The notes beneath the pieces were generated by a model. It was not told where the DNA came from. It searched no databases and worked only from the letters and a program-made list of their open reading frames with translations. Positions 11,041-22,522 of a stretch of 64,000 bases of DNA are shown in pieces (positions within the stretch are counted from its first letter, which is position 1; each line of letters starts with the position of its first letter). The position numbers were made by a program, and so were the translations under genes. Source of the stretch: Arabidopsis thaliana. Lineage: Eukaryota > Streptophyta > Magnoliopsida > Brassicales > Brassicaceae. The stretch lies in the NCBI RefSeq assembly GCF_000001735.4, contig NC_003070.9, positions 22,491,971 through 22,555,970 on the forward strand, in the 5' to 3' direction.

Positions 11041-12730
11041 AAAACATCAAAACCCATTACGCAAGAAACAAAAAAGATCAGACCTGTGATCCACTAAAAA
11101 AGTAGCTTTGAATTGTGTAGGAAAGAGAGAAATGAAACGATCGAGGATTTGAGTAATCTGACGATGTGTTTAGTACTCGCTTTGCTTTCTAGGCAAAATC
11201 GGCAAAGCATTGTGTTCACGTCTCTCTAATTTGCTAATTGAGTTAAGGGTTAGTTGGAACTAGGTAGATTTACTTACAAAAATAAGAATCAACCTTCCCA
11301 TTAAAGTATCTACACAAAACAATTTAACGTTGAAAAACCGAAAAGAAACAGAACAAGAAGAATGTCAAAGCATCAAAAACTCATCATGTACTTGTTATAA
11401 TATTTTTTTTTAATTATTATTCGTATTGGTTTTAATCTAAAATGAATATCTCGGATGTTATTACAAAACATCAACTGCTTTTATTATCACGAATATTATT
11501 ATTATATACGTTGGTTAATCACAATTTATTGATATGCATGCAAGTGCAATACAAACTTTTCGAGATGCTATAGTCTAATGCCTCAGAAATATTGTATTAC
11601 TCGTCTTCCACTAGAAACATCATCGTCGAAATATTGTTCCTTGCTCATAATTTTTCCCATATAAAAATACTGTCTATATATATATATTTCAATAGAAATA
11701 TAGAATATACTATAACAAAAAGTAACTTGTAATTACTTAACAGAATTGAGTTTTCTATATTAATAATTCTTTTAATAACAATCACCCATTGGTTAAAAAG
11801 CTTCGGAACTCATATTTTTTTTACTTTTTCCAAACAAATTGTTTTCATATTTATTAGTTTATCAACGTCTTGCGAGATTCAATACGTTAAAAATGTTGGT
11901 GGAGTGAGAAACTGATGTACATAAGTTACCACTCTTAAAAAAAAAAAAAAAAAAGTTACCACTCTTTGCATGCCATATATGGGAAGGATCATAGTTTGAA
12001 TTTACATCGTCAAGAAATGCCAAAACTACGAAAAGTTGTTATATAATTAAACACTCTTTGAAAACGAAAAAATGATTAACAAAAAGGTTAAAAGTACAAA
12101 TGATCAAGTATACATTTATATTCTGAGTATATAATCACAAGTACAAAAAATTATGTAAAATCGTGTATGCATGTATTATGTATATCATCTGACCTATTTA
12201 TGTTTACTCAAAATTAAATTAGTCAAGAAGATCCCGAGTCACTAATATATATATATTTCTAAGTCAGTAAATATCATAAAAATGAAATAGTTAGGAATTA
12301 CAATAGAAACTCCTAAATATTTAGTTCCTTGGCAAAAATTATGATAAAAAACAAAGAAGTAAAACAATCTTTAGTCACTAACGAATATATACTTGTCTCT
12401 GTTCGTAAATAAACACACAAGATTGGTTCCATAAGAACTTAGGCGAAAGGAAAACACAGGCTCCTCAAGTGGGTTCTTGAGTTGTAATCAATTATAACTT
12501 CCGAATAAAATGAAAATATAGATAAATTTTTTTTTTAGTTTTTCATTACGCTGTTTTTATTTTGGGATCACAAATACCAATTCCTAAACAAAGGGGAATT
12601 AAAGGGAGTACAACTCCTACAAACAAAGGGAAAACATAAACGTGGTTTTTGTTGTATAAGGAACACAATACCCACTCTTATTTGTTGTATATAGATCTAG
12701 AAAACGTATCCTTTGATCATAGTATTAATT
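11041..12730. repeat. Tandem array spacer, unit 2
   Basis: Second copy of the non-coding unit, with a distal degenerate leader module (around 11080-11210) and sequence close to unit 1. It differs by a 14-base duplication flanking a poly(A) tract at 11923-11966 and by deletions after 12100. It ends with the 3' flank of copy 3. Confidence 0.65.
11923..11966. repeat. Poly(A) tract flanked by 14-bp direct repeats
   Basis: AAGTTACCACTCTT occurs at 11923-11936 and again at 11953-11966, separated only by 16 A residues. Units 1 (about 9307) and 3 (about 14362) have a single copy at the corresponding place, with no poly(A). This looks like a target-site duplication left by an aborted or extremely truncated poly(A) retroposition. 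Confidence 0.6.
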
Positions 12731-13108
12731 TTAATGTTTGTTGCAGTTAGGTTCACATTTGTGAGATGTACTGGCCTCACCTTGACTTCTCTTAGCTTCC
12801 TCAGAAGTATCACGAGCCTGACTCCTTCTTACACTAGCACATTCTTCAGCATCCGTAAGATACGCCTCTCTTGACTCTTCATCGATCAAGGCTATGGACT
12901 TCTGAAAGAAACTTCTTACACTCTTGGGTACGTAAGAAGGAAACTTCTGAACTATATGATTCACAGTTTCATTCTCTGTGTAACAGTTTTCGAAACAGAA
13001 CATGAACTCGTTCATGGCTCGTATTACTTCGTGGTCGGTCATATTTCTCTGAGACGCTTTCATTTCTGTGAGCTGTTTCTGAATAACCGCGAGAGTTTCT
13101 GGTCTCAT
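12731..13108 (-). CDS. Small tandem-array protein, copy 3 (unknown function)
   Basis: 125 residues, ATG directly after an acceptor (GATTTTAG|ATG). It is nearly collinear with copy 2. Motifs: MRPETLAVIQKQLTEM, FMFCFENCYTENET, KFPSYVPKSVRSFFQKS, ESREAYLTDAEECASVRR, DTSEEAKRSQGEASTS, KCEPNCNKH. Its 3' flank matches copy 1 better than copy 2, while its coding part matches copy 2, which suggests exchange between units. No recognised domain; probably AT1G61095. Confidence 0.7.
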   Translation of the reverse strand: MRPETLAVIQKQLTEMKASQRNMTDHEVIRAMNEFMFCFENCYTENETVNHIVQKFPSYVPKSVRSFFQKSIALIDEESREAYLTDAEECASVRRSQARDTSEEAKRSQGEASTSHKCEPNCNKH

Positions 13109-13402
13109 CTAAAATCATACCAACAAGAGAAAAATGATTATCTTAGGATCAAATACAAGATCATCAAAACTGAAACAATAATCAAAACCGGACTAACGTG
13201 AGAGTAAAGCATTACACAAAACAAAAGTTTGTCCATATTTCAGACATTATCCAAATGCCATCAGAAAAATCTCTTTGCAGATCACAAGAATTACGAAAAC
13301 GTGTTCGATTTCAAAGAATCACATTCGAGAAATAAAAAATGATCAAGACTGAAATCAAAAAGCAGCAAAATTTGAAAAATCAGGATATCAACTTAAAATA
13401 TG

Positions 13403-13594
13403 GTACCTTTGATTGAAGAAAAAATGTATAAGAAAGATGGAACGAGGGATGTGTTTAATATTTGCTCTGTTTCTTCAAAGATCAAATAACAAACGTTCCT
13501 TTGATTGAAGAAACGAAACGAAAACGAAACGAAGATTGAAAGTAAGCGTAGGATATGTGCATATGTTTAGTACTTGCTCTGTTATTTTATAGGC
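13403..13594 (-). promoter_or_regulatory. Leader/promoter modules of array copy 3
   Basis: The proximal donor CAAAG|GTACC (last exon base 13407) is intact, but its TATA equivalent near 13462-13480 has become TTTGAAGAAACAGAG. The distal module has a TATA-like stretch (GCCTATAAAATAACAGAGC, 13594-13576), but its donor at about 13495 has mutated from GGTAC to GGAAC. The working pair is therefore probably the distal TATA with the proximal donor. Confidence 0.45.
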
Positions 13595-13599
13595 AAAAC

Positions 13600-15104
13600 T
13601 TCATGACCTGTTACGCAAGAAACAAAGATCAGACCTAGGATCCACTAAAAAATACCATTGACACGAAATGTGTAGGAAAGAGAGAAATGAAACGAGGATT
13701 TGAGTAATCTGACGATGTGTTTAGTACTACTCGATTTGCTTTACAAGCAAAATCGGCAATGGCTTTGTGTTCACGTCTCTCTAATTGGCTAATTGAGTTA
13801 AGGGTTAGTTGGAACTAAGGAAATTTATTTACAGAAAAACAAAAAGAATCAAATTCCGATTAAAGTATTTACTCAAAATTTGCAACGTAGGAAAACCAAA
13901 GAAACAGAAAAAGAAGAATCTCAAAGCATCAGAAACTCATCATCACTTGTTATAATCTTTCTTTATTATTACAATTTTTTTATATCTAAAATATCTATCT
14001 CGGATATTATTACAGAAAGTTTTTTTAGTGTCATAAAAATTATTATATTCGTTGGTTAATCACAATTCATTGATATGCAGTGCAATAGTTCCTTGCTCAT
14101 AATTTTCCCCATATAAAAATATTATCCATATATATTATAGAGTGTATTACATATTTACATTATAGAGTTCAATCAATAACAAAAAATAAAATAAATTGTA
14201 ATTGCTGTACAGAATTGAGTTTTATATATTTATGGATTTTAATAATAATCATCCCCATTGGTTAAAAAACCTTCGGAATTCATCATATTTATTTATCAAC
14301 CTCTTGCGTGAATCAATACGTTAAAAATGTTAGTGGAGTACAGAAATTGATGTATACTTTGAGTTATAACACTCTTTGCATGCCATATATGGGAAGGGTT
14401 ATAGAGTTTGAAATTTTACATCGTCAAGAAATGCCAAAACTACGAAAAGTTGATAAAGTTGTTATCTAATTAAACACTCTTTGAAAACTAAAAAAGATTA
14501 ACAAAAAGGTGAAAAATAATTAAAGTAAACTATTGACGAAGAGATGAGGCGGATTCAGTTTGAGTAAACCATTCGTGCATCCCAATTTTTACGTGGATCA
14601 CTCAAATTTTTAAAACGCGTTGTGCCGTAAGTATCTTTTTGAGTTTGCATGCAAGTCGAGATTTTTTTAGATTTACATTTATGTGCACTATTAAAACATT
14701 AAGTATACATTTATATTCGGAGTATATAATCCACATTACAAAATATATATACATCGTTTATGCATCTATACCACATGCACCTGACCTATTTATGTTTACT
14801 CAATTTGACATTATTCAAGAAGATCCAGAGTCACTAACCAATACCTATCTTTGTACATAAACAAAACACACAAGATTGGATCCTCAAGTGGGACTCTTAA
14901 GTTGTAATCAATTCATTTACGAATAAAATGAAAAGATAGATAAAATTATTTTTGGTATTTCATTATACTACTTTTATTGGTGAATCACAAAGACGTTGGA
15001 GTACAACTCCTAAACAAAGGTACATCATATATAAACATGGATTTTGGTTGTATAGGAACACAAAAACCACTCTTATTTAGACAACGTATCCTTTGATCAA
15101 AGTA
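13600..15104. repeat. Tandem array spacer, unit 3
   Basis: Third, more diverged non-coding unit: a distal leader remnant around 13620-13760, AT-rich middle, the landmark CTTTGCATGCCATATATGGG at about 14373, and a shortened 3' flank of copy 4 ending near 15104. Confidence 0.6.
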
Positions 15105-15509
15105 TTAATTTTTCGGAATTTTGGGATAACGTTTCTTGCAGTTACGTTCACATTTGTGAGATGTACTGGCCTCACCTTGACTGTTCTTAGCTTCCTCAGA
15201 AGTGTCACGCCCCTGACTACATCTTCGAGACCAACAAGCTTCAGCATCCTTGAGATACGCCTTTTTTGACTCTTTACCGGTCGCTGATATCAACAATTTA
15301 AAGAACTTTCTCACATCCGCATCCGCAGGTACTAAAGACGGAAACTTATTTTTCATGTGAAACACAGTTTCATTCTCAGTGTAGCTGTTTCTGAAACAGA
15401 ACATGTACTCATCAACGAATTGTTTTTCATCTTTGTCTCCCGGAATTCTATTAGCCGCCTCCATAGCCTTGAGCTTTTTCTGAATTGCCTCGAGAATTTC
15501 AGGATTCAT
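15105..15509 (-). CDS. Small tandem-array protein, copy 4 (unknown function)
   Basis: 134 residues, the longest and most diverged copy. ATG follows an acceptor (CATTGTAG|ATG). It starts MNPEILEAIQKKLKAM and keeps YMFCFRNSYTENET (the second core Cys is Ser here), FPSLVPADADVRKFFK and EAYLKDAEACWSRRC. The basic tail is changed and extended to HKCERNCKKRYPKIPKN. Loss of the second Cys of the CFENC core argues that this pair is not strictly required. Family not recognised; probably AT1G61097. Confidence 0.7.
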   Translation of the reverse strand: MNPEILEAIQKKLKAMEAANRIPGDKDEKQFVDEYMFCFRNSYTENETVFHMKNKFPSLVPADADVRKFFKLLISATGKESKKAYLKDAEACWSRRCSQGRDTSEEAKNSQGEASTSHKCERNCKKRYPKIPKN

Positions 15510-15848
15510 CTACAATGACACCAACAAAATTGATTACCAAGATGAATTGATGATTCTAGAGAACAAAACAAATGATTTAACACAAGATTATTAAAAAGTG
15601 AGAAAATAATCAAAACCTTACTAAAGTGAGAGTAAAGCATTGTAAAAGACAAAACTGTATCCATATTTAGTTTACCATCCCAAATACCCTCAGAAAAATC
15701 TCTTTGCAGATCACAAAAGTTACGAAAACGTGTCGATTTCAAAGATGCACATTCAAGAAAATTAATAAGCAGCAAAATTTGGAAAATGACTTCAAGACCC
15801 ATAAAGTTCAAGAAACAAAGATTGGTTCTGAGACCAACTAAAAGAATG

Positions 15849-16115
15849 TTACCTTTGATTGAAGAAGAAAAGTATAAGAAAGAGAGCAATGAAACGAGGG
15901 ATGTGTTTGGTATTTGCTCTGCTATTTCAAAACGTACCTTTGATTGAAGAAAAAACACGAAAATGTATAGAAAATTGAGCAATGAAACGAGGATTGTTTA
16001 GTAAGAATAGAATGTGTGAATATGTTTACTACTAGCTCTGTTTTTTATAGGCATAACTTCATGACCCATTACGCAAGAAACAAATATCATACCTGGGATC
16101 CACTAAAAAATTACC
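15849..16115 (-). promoter_or_regulatory. Three leader/promoter modules of array copy 4
   Basis: Three copies of the ending TTTGATTG (plus strand) mark donors with last exon bases 15853, 15938 and 16115. Only the middle module has a clear TATA box upstream (GCCTATAAAAAACAGAGC, 16052-16035). The proximal one has degenerated to TTTGAAATAGCAGAG. None of the leaders checked contains an ATG. Confidence 0.5.
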
Positions 16116-16860
16116 TTTGATTGACACGAAATGTGTAAGAAAGAGACCAATGAAACAAAGGTTTTGAGTAATCTTACGATGTGTTTAGTACTCGCTTTGC
16201 TTTCTAGGCAAAATCGGCAAAGCATTGTGTTCACGTCTCTTTAATTTGCTAATTGAGTTAAGGGTTAGTTGGAACTAGGAAAATATGTTTACAAAAAAAG
16301 AATCAACCTTCCCATTTAAGTATCTACCCAAATTTTCCAACGTTGAAAACCCAAAAAGAAACAGAAGATGAATCACAAACTCATAACTTGTTATAAACTT
16401 TCTTTATTAATTATTAGTGTTGCTTTTAATGTAAAATATCTTGGATGTAGTTACAAAACATCAACTGATTTTTTTTTGTCACGAAAATTATTATATTCGT
16501 TGGTTAATCACAATTTCTTGAGAAGGTAGTCTAGATGACCCTAGAAACTTTGTCGCAAATGTTACTTGCTCATAAACTTTCTTCATTGTCGCAATTTAAT
16601 TTGCACTAAGAGATTCTGTATCTTTTGTGTATATAATCAAAATTACAAATATATAAATCTCAGTGTCTTACCCAAATAAATTACAAATTAATATTCAGAA
16701 AAGAAAAACGTTTGAGAAAATAATAAATAAATAGTCGTGACACAAGCAAAATCAAGAAGAGCTTGTATCACCACCAAATGAATGTAAAAGAATTTTTGAA
16801 GTGACCAAAGAAAAGCGTTTTGAGTATCTCATTTGACGCAGCTCCAACGGTTTTCTTCAC
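16116..16860. repeat. Distal end of the tandem array and 3' spacer
   Basis: The last leader-like copy (landmark CTTTGCTTTCTAGGC near 16195) and about 250 bases of array homology fade out near 16510. The rest up to 16860 is the 3' flank of the COP1-interacting-protein-like gene. Confidence 0.5.
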
Positions 16861-19800
16861 TTATGTAGCCCTTTCGCGAACCAAAGGAGCTCTGCTCGAA
16901 CCTTTGTCTAGAGAAACTTTACGAGATGCAGTCATGGCTGATCTCTCTGCGATTCTTTTTTGCCTTTCCATTACAAGGTTTTCTATTCTCTTCCGCATCT
17001 CTTCTTCCTACAATCCCAAAGCAAGAAACTAATTCAATTATCGGATAAAAACCGCTAAAGAAACTGCGATTGTAAATTTTTTTGATCTTACCTTTTCAAA
17101 CTTGTTCTTCTGTGCCATTGTTCTGCTAGCTACTGTTGGTTTCTTTGCAGTCTTGGACATTGTTTCCGCTCTGGTTCTACTTGGAGTTTTAGACTTACGA
17201 GTTTCCGGGTTCTTCACATTGTTTTTCTTCTCGCCGCTCTTATCTTCTTTCTCCTGAGCTGTTCCGTTACTGGATAGCCTTGCATTTGCTTCAGCAGAGA
17301 AATCAATCGAATAATCATTAGCCAAAGAGTCTCCTGAATTGCGTTCAGGAATCATACAAAGATCATTTGGTTCCCATGAATCGTGTTTTTCATTAGCATG
17401 CCCGTTGTCAACGTCAGAGGCTAAAACAATATCAGCAGCCATGTCTGGTCTCCACCGAGAGTCATAAAGATCATCAGCAGCAAGCGATGATGAATGGACC
17501 ATGAAAGAATCATCAACGAATTCTTGTTTCTTGCTCTTATCAGAACCTTGAGATGTCAAAATGCTGTCATCAAATGACATTCTCCCGTAGTTGATTTCCG
17601 GTTTCCCAGCACGATTACCCGAAGCAGTAAACCAATCCTCTCCACTCCCTGACTTCTTCACCAACGATTCACCCCTTGTAGCATTATACATGTCTTTGCT
17701 TTCATCTCCTAACATTTCTGATCTCTTAAGCAGTAACATACATTCTTCAGTCGAGTCCCTCGTTCTTGGAAGCCTGCGAGCACTATCCTCACTTTCAAAA
17801 TGATCAAAGCTATCTCCTCCATCTTCTATGTACTTATGCGTTGTGATGATGGAATCACCCGAGGCAGTGTTCTTTGTTTGCAAGCCATTAGAATTTGCAC
17901 CCACACTAGCGCCTCTATGTGTGAAATGCTCCTGACCGATGACATCCATTGAATGCACATCTGAGCCATCATCGTGCCTCATCAAAATATTCTGAAATGA
18001 ATCCCAATTCTCGTTGCTTCGTTTTTCTTCACCAGAAACTTCTCCCTCATGAGCTCTTTTTTCGTTGAGCATTCCAACAGCAGCATCTACAGTCTCTTTG
18101 ATGGAACCGTTGTCCGTAAACTCATTTCCCTCCATGTCTCCATTTCTTCCCTCCGGGGTTATATAGTTAATATTACGGATGATAACAGTTTTAGATGACT
18201 TCTTCCGGTTTTTCTTTGATCGGCGTGAGTTTTTACTTGTACGAGAGTGTCTTTTACCTTGATCTTCCAAAGATGAAGCAGAATCATCGCTGGCCGATTC
18301 AGATTCACTAGATTCACTTGATTCACTAGACTCATCTCCATCAGAATCCCCCTTCCCTTTTTTCTTGGATGTTTTGCCCCTTGAAGGCCATGGCATGTTT
18401 CCTTGGTTTTGATTTGGCATGTGTTGCATAGGAGGGTACGGATAGCCTTGGTATGGAGACGGGTAAAAGTATTGAGGCATATGGTTTGGCCATCCCATTG
18501 GTGCTTGAAAGTTTGGAACACCGGACGGATGTTGCTCTAAATTAACTGACTTGTCATCTACAAATCAAAACTTCTTCACATTAGCAATCTAACCTTTATT
18601 GGAATCTCTGAGATGAAATACTACAAGGTGGTTTATTTTCCGAACCTGTATTAGATGGCATTGAGTCTGTCCCATTTAGTGATAGAGCAGCACCTTCATT
18701 AGTGAGGATGATGCCTGAGGAACCCAACAATGACATGTCCACTGGAGCACACGCTTTCACAGCTGCTAATTCCGCCATCCAAAGCCCATCACCGTGCTTC
18801 TTCTTCCATAGTTCTTTATACATTATGCATGCTTCTCTGCATAATGATGGAAAAGGACATTAGATTTCAAACTGATCTCATAGTAAAGCAAATGAAAGAG
18901 GTTAAGAAACGATGAAATGTTTAGTAGTAGTTACATTACATACCTTAACCTTGAAGCCCCGAAAGCATCAGCAAATAAAATGAGATCATCAATACTATCA
19001 ATTTCATAACCAGCAACAACCCCTCGTGCATAAGCCATTGCTTGCTCTCTTCGAAGCAATGTTCTTCTAGTTTCAAGAAGACGTTGAAGTTGAATCCTAA
19101 TAAATGAAACAAACACAAAAAAAGAAATTAGTCAAAGCAACACTCACCATCAGTTGCATAATGCACCAAAAGAAATGTTCCATAGTTAAAAGAGTTACTT
19201 AGAGGTTTCCTCTCCTACCACCTCATTGCCATTCTCAGATTCCTTCTGTGTAATACATTGAGACGAAAAAAATCAATTCACCAAACCAGCCCTTACGAAA
19301 ATAACACAGTACCACTTGAAAGCGCGCACGAGTTACCTTAGAGGACTCATTCGACTTCTTTAGATTACTGCTATCTCCAGAATTACTCCCTGCAAATGAT
19401 AAGCAAAACAGGATTAAGATAATGTCAAGAACGCTGTTTAAACCAACACAATTGCCATTACAAGCTAGCTTTTTAGCTTACCGTCTTGTAATTGCAGAGC
19501 ATCAGCAGCATTGGCAATTTCATTAGCTTGAATAGAATTCTCAATCTGCAAAATCTCTTTCTCCAGAGTCGCAAATCTTTCGATAATCGCAGGCGTGTTT
19601 ACAAATCTCACAAACCTACAATTAAAGAAACTTAATCAATAACAAGTCAACATTGTCTCTACACAGTAACAAAAATCTTCCACACACCATTTATCATCAC
19701 AAAGTCATTATCACAAACTTGACATAAACACCAGATTTCTACTCGAATTAGCATAATTCGAATCTGAATTTGGAAATTGTCAACAAAATCGAAGCCGGAT

Positions 19801-20152
19801 TATCAAAATTGAAATTACCGATCAAAAGTGGATTTGGTGAACCAAGAAGAGTGAGAAGAAGGAGGAGTCAGAGAAATGGAGTAACCGCCTTTAGAGATCT
19901 GATCTCTAGCGAACTTAAGATGAGAGACGAATGGTTCAAAAATCCCTGAAGCTAGCTTCTCCTTCTTACTCCCACAGAATAGAACCAGATCGAATCTTCA
20001 ACACAAAAACCACAAAACCAAAACACAATTCAACAAAAGAAAATCAAAATTCAACAACAAATGAAGATCAATCAATCAAATCAAAAGTGAGACCTAGTGC
20101 GAGTAGGAGTGAGTTGAAACAAAGCGGAATCGAGAATAGCTCTAGAATCCAT
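16861..20152 (-). CDS. COP1-interacting protein 7-like protein
   Basis: Nine exons join in frame: 20152-20094, 19995-19819, 19615-19482, 19389-19337, 19245-19199, 19096-18944, 18836-18646, 18557-17092 and 17007-16861. They encode 808 residues. The N-terminus ([37 protein letters not shown]) is the hallmark of the CIP7 family of plant proteins linked to light signalling. Next come a coiled region ([15 protein letters not shown]), the block [16 protein letters not shown], a long hydrophilic Ser/acid-rich middle with a basic stretch ([13 protein letters not shown]), and a C-terminal helical tail ([20 protein letters not shown]). Probably nuclear. The likely locus AT1G61100 has, as I recall, been described as a TIR-class resistance protein, but I see no TIR domain here; the TIR lies in the next gene. 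Confidence 0.88.
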
Positions 20153-21645
20153 AGTGGTTGGCTACGGAGAGAGAATAACCAGTGAAGTTCTTCTTCTTCG
20201 TCTTCGTCTCTCTGATGATGATGGAGAAGAAGGAAGAAGAAGATAAAGGCAGAGACGTGAAGGAGACATATTGACTTTTTTTTTTTTTTTTTGGTGGATT
20301 CGAAGCTTTCGGTGACAGCAAAGGATGAGTTAAGAGTTGGCACATGGTTGGATTCACATTAGTGACTGACCAATACTATTATTTAGTGGTCCCCATTCAA
20401 TTATGTTTTATGCTCATCCTCGTCGTCGTTTTTTTTTAATTATTTTTCCTAATCGATCCATCTTCTTATAATCAATGTTATTGTTATAGTATGTGTTATT
20501 TTTTTCTCTTGTCGGCTATTAAATCGATATATCATAGACACTAGAAAAGAAATATCAAACAACATAACAAAGTACCGTTTAGGGAAAGTGGTGTAAGCCC
20601 ACCTCAACGGGTAGAAGTTATTCTTAATTGGAGTTTAATAGATGAGTAGGTCCATATTGGAAGGAAAAGACATATGAGAGACGAATGACCATGACAAGAA
20701 TGATCTATGGAATTAGGGTTATGAGTTTTGTTTGGATTGGGAATAAATTTTGATTTTGGTTTCTTGAAAATATTTGCAAGTGAGAATAAAAAAGATATCG
20801 TCAGAAATGTATAATGATCAAGCAATGAATAGATTTATATATTGAAACATTATGCGAAATGTGAGGATTTTAAAATGTGAATCCAAACAAATTTAGTTGC
20901 ACAAGGTTTTAAATGATACATATTTTAATACAGAATGGATTATATATAAATTTGGAATTCGTCCTAAATGTAAGATTATTTATTTTAATTCAGAATGCTT
21001 CTAGAAGGATGTGAAAATTTTGCTTATTGTATTTGTAAAAATTCGATCACTCGATATATATACCAAAAGAAATTGTGATTATGTTCAATTTTTTTTTTTT
21101 TAACAGCTTCTTTCAATTGATATGATTAACAGTAATACAGTGTAGAGCATTTGTGATTATGTTCAATAAATTATGTTTTTACTCAAGTATTTAGTTGACT
21201 AATTGTTTTTCTAATGTTAAATTGACTAATCAACAAAAAAAAAAATATTACAACAGTTTGGATTCATTGAAAACTTTCAAACCTGTTTAAAAATAAGGAA
21301 ACAGATAAAAAAAAATGCGAGAAACATTTCATAATAATGGGAAATTACATTTTGCTTCTCTTTAAAATTATTTCTATATGATTAGATAGGTTACAAAATA
21401 AATCACTTTGTGACAAGAGAATCAATAAACACAATTAACTAACTTCTTACGAGGATGAAGTTCATCGAAAAATGAGTAGTTAAAATTCACAAAATACTTA
21501 ATTGCCATCAATTAAATTAAAATAGAATTATCATCAATTAAATTATATTAGAATCAAGGAAAATTAGCGTATTTTTTCTCCTTCATTTTATTTTAATTTT
21601 ATTGATGGTAATGGTCAGCTTGTACGTGGTGTTGATGCTCCTTAA
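20153..21645. other. Intergenic spacer
   Basis: 20153-20400 is the promoter side of the CIP7-like gene, with pyrimidine runs on the minus strand. The rest is AT-rich with poly(A/T) runs (e.g. 21090 and 21235). I see no gene. Upstream of about 20840 a short minus-strand open stretch has no supporting features. Confidence 0.5.
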
Positions 21646-21974
21646 TTAATCTCCAATCCTTTCTTCAACTTCTAACAAGTTCTTCGTGACTGCATCCGAT
21701 GCCATGGCCAAGAACTCTGACCAGTCTCTGAACAATAGAAAACTCAATTTAGAAACAAGCACATTTACATTACCAAATAATAATTTATGAGATATAAGAT
21801 TGTTATTTCTATATTGCGTGTATGATTTCTAACAAATTCGTAAAAGAACCTGTAATCAAAAAAACAGTCGAATGTTTTATAAAATAAAATGCTATGTTTT
21901 TATTTTAAGCAATCCTAATATTTTAATATGTAAAAATGAACTATATATTGCATTCATATGGTTAAAAATGATAA

Positions 21975-22015
<41 letters not shown>

Positions 22016-22522
22016 ATGTAGAAAAACAAGAGCATACCCATTAGATGTATCAAACGTGAGTCCTACGGTATATTTTGCTTCCTCGAGAGCCAATTGAAAC
22101 CTCCGGATCTCGGCAGCTGGACGTGTCTTGTCGTCTTTTACGCAGAGTTCCGATGGCTTGACATCGCAAAATATAGGGATGACTCTTTTCTTGTTCTTCA
22201 CGAGCAATGCGAGTTCATGGAGACAGAAGTAAGAGTCACAGTAACGAGGAGAGAAAACCGCAATACCAACCCCGCATGCTTTGATTGCCATGTCGATCTC
22301 GACAAAAAGCCTGTCTCCAGGCTTTAAACTCTTACTATCCAAGAAAGCAGTCAAACGTTGTCTAGTGAAACAATCATATAGTAGGCCTGAAATAGTCTTC
22401 TTGGTATCGATCCCACGATGATTGATGAAAATATCACATGGGTTTGGGTAAGGTAGGGTTGGATTTGCAATGTATCTTGTTGTGTATGCGATTTTTGAGC
22501 AAGGTGTTAACAAACGTTGCAT
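21646..22522 (-). CDS. TIR-domain-only protein
   Basis: Two exons, 22522-22038 and 21727-21646 (phase 2), give 188 residues. Residues ~29-155 form a TIR domain: DIFINHRGIDTKKT (alpha A/BB-loop side), TAFLDSKSLKPGD, IAVFSPRYCDSYFCLHELAL and VIPIFCDVKPSEL. Glu103, in CLHEL, sits at the position of the NADase catalytic Glu of plant TIRs. No NB-ARC or LRR follows; exon 2 adds only a 27-residue tail after GDWSEFLAMA. Plant TIR-only proteins can hydrolyse NAD+ and signal through EDS1 complexes; whether this one does is not shown here. TATA-like sequence lies at 22692-22681. Probably AT1G61105. Acceptor choice for exon 2 (CAG|AG versus CAGAG|) is ambiguous; the longer frame was taken. Confidence 0.85.
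21975..22015. repeat. (TA)n microsatellite in the TIR gene intron
   Basis: Nearly pure TA dinucleotides with one TGTA interruption, inside the intron of the TIR-only gene just past its donor. Confidence 0.9.

Noticed and set aside
15506-15982. 158-codon minus-strand frame upstream of array copy 4
   Set aside because: It overlaps the proposed leader exons and intron of copy 4 and has no counterpart of that length in the other units.
22094-22327. Plus-strand frame across the TIR exon
   Set aside because: Antisense shadow of the TIR coding sequence.
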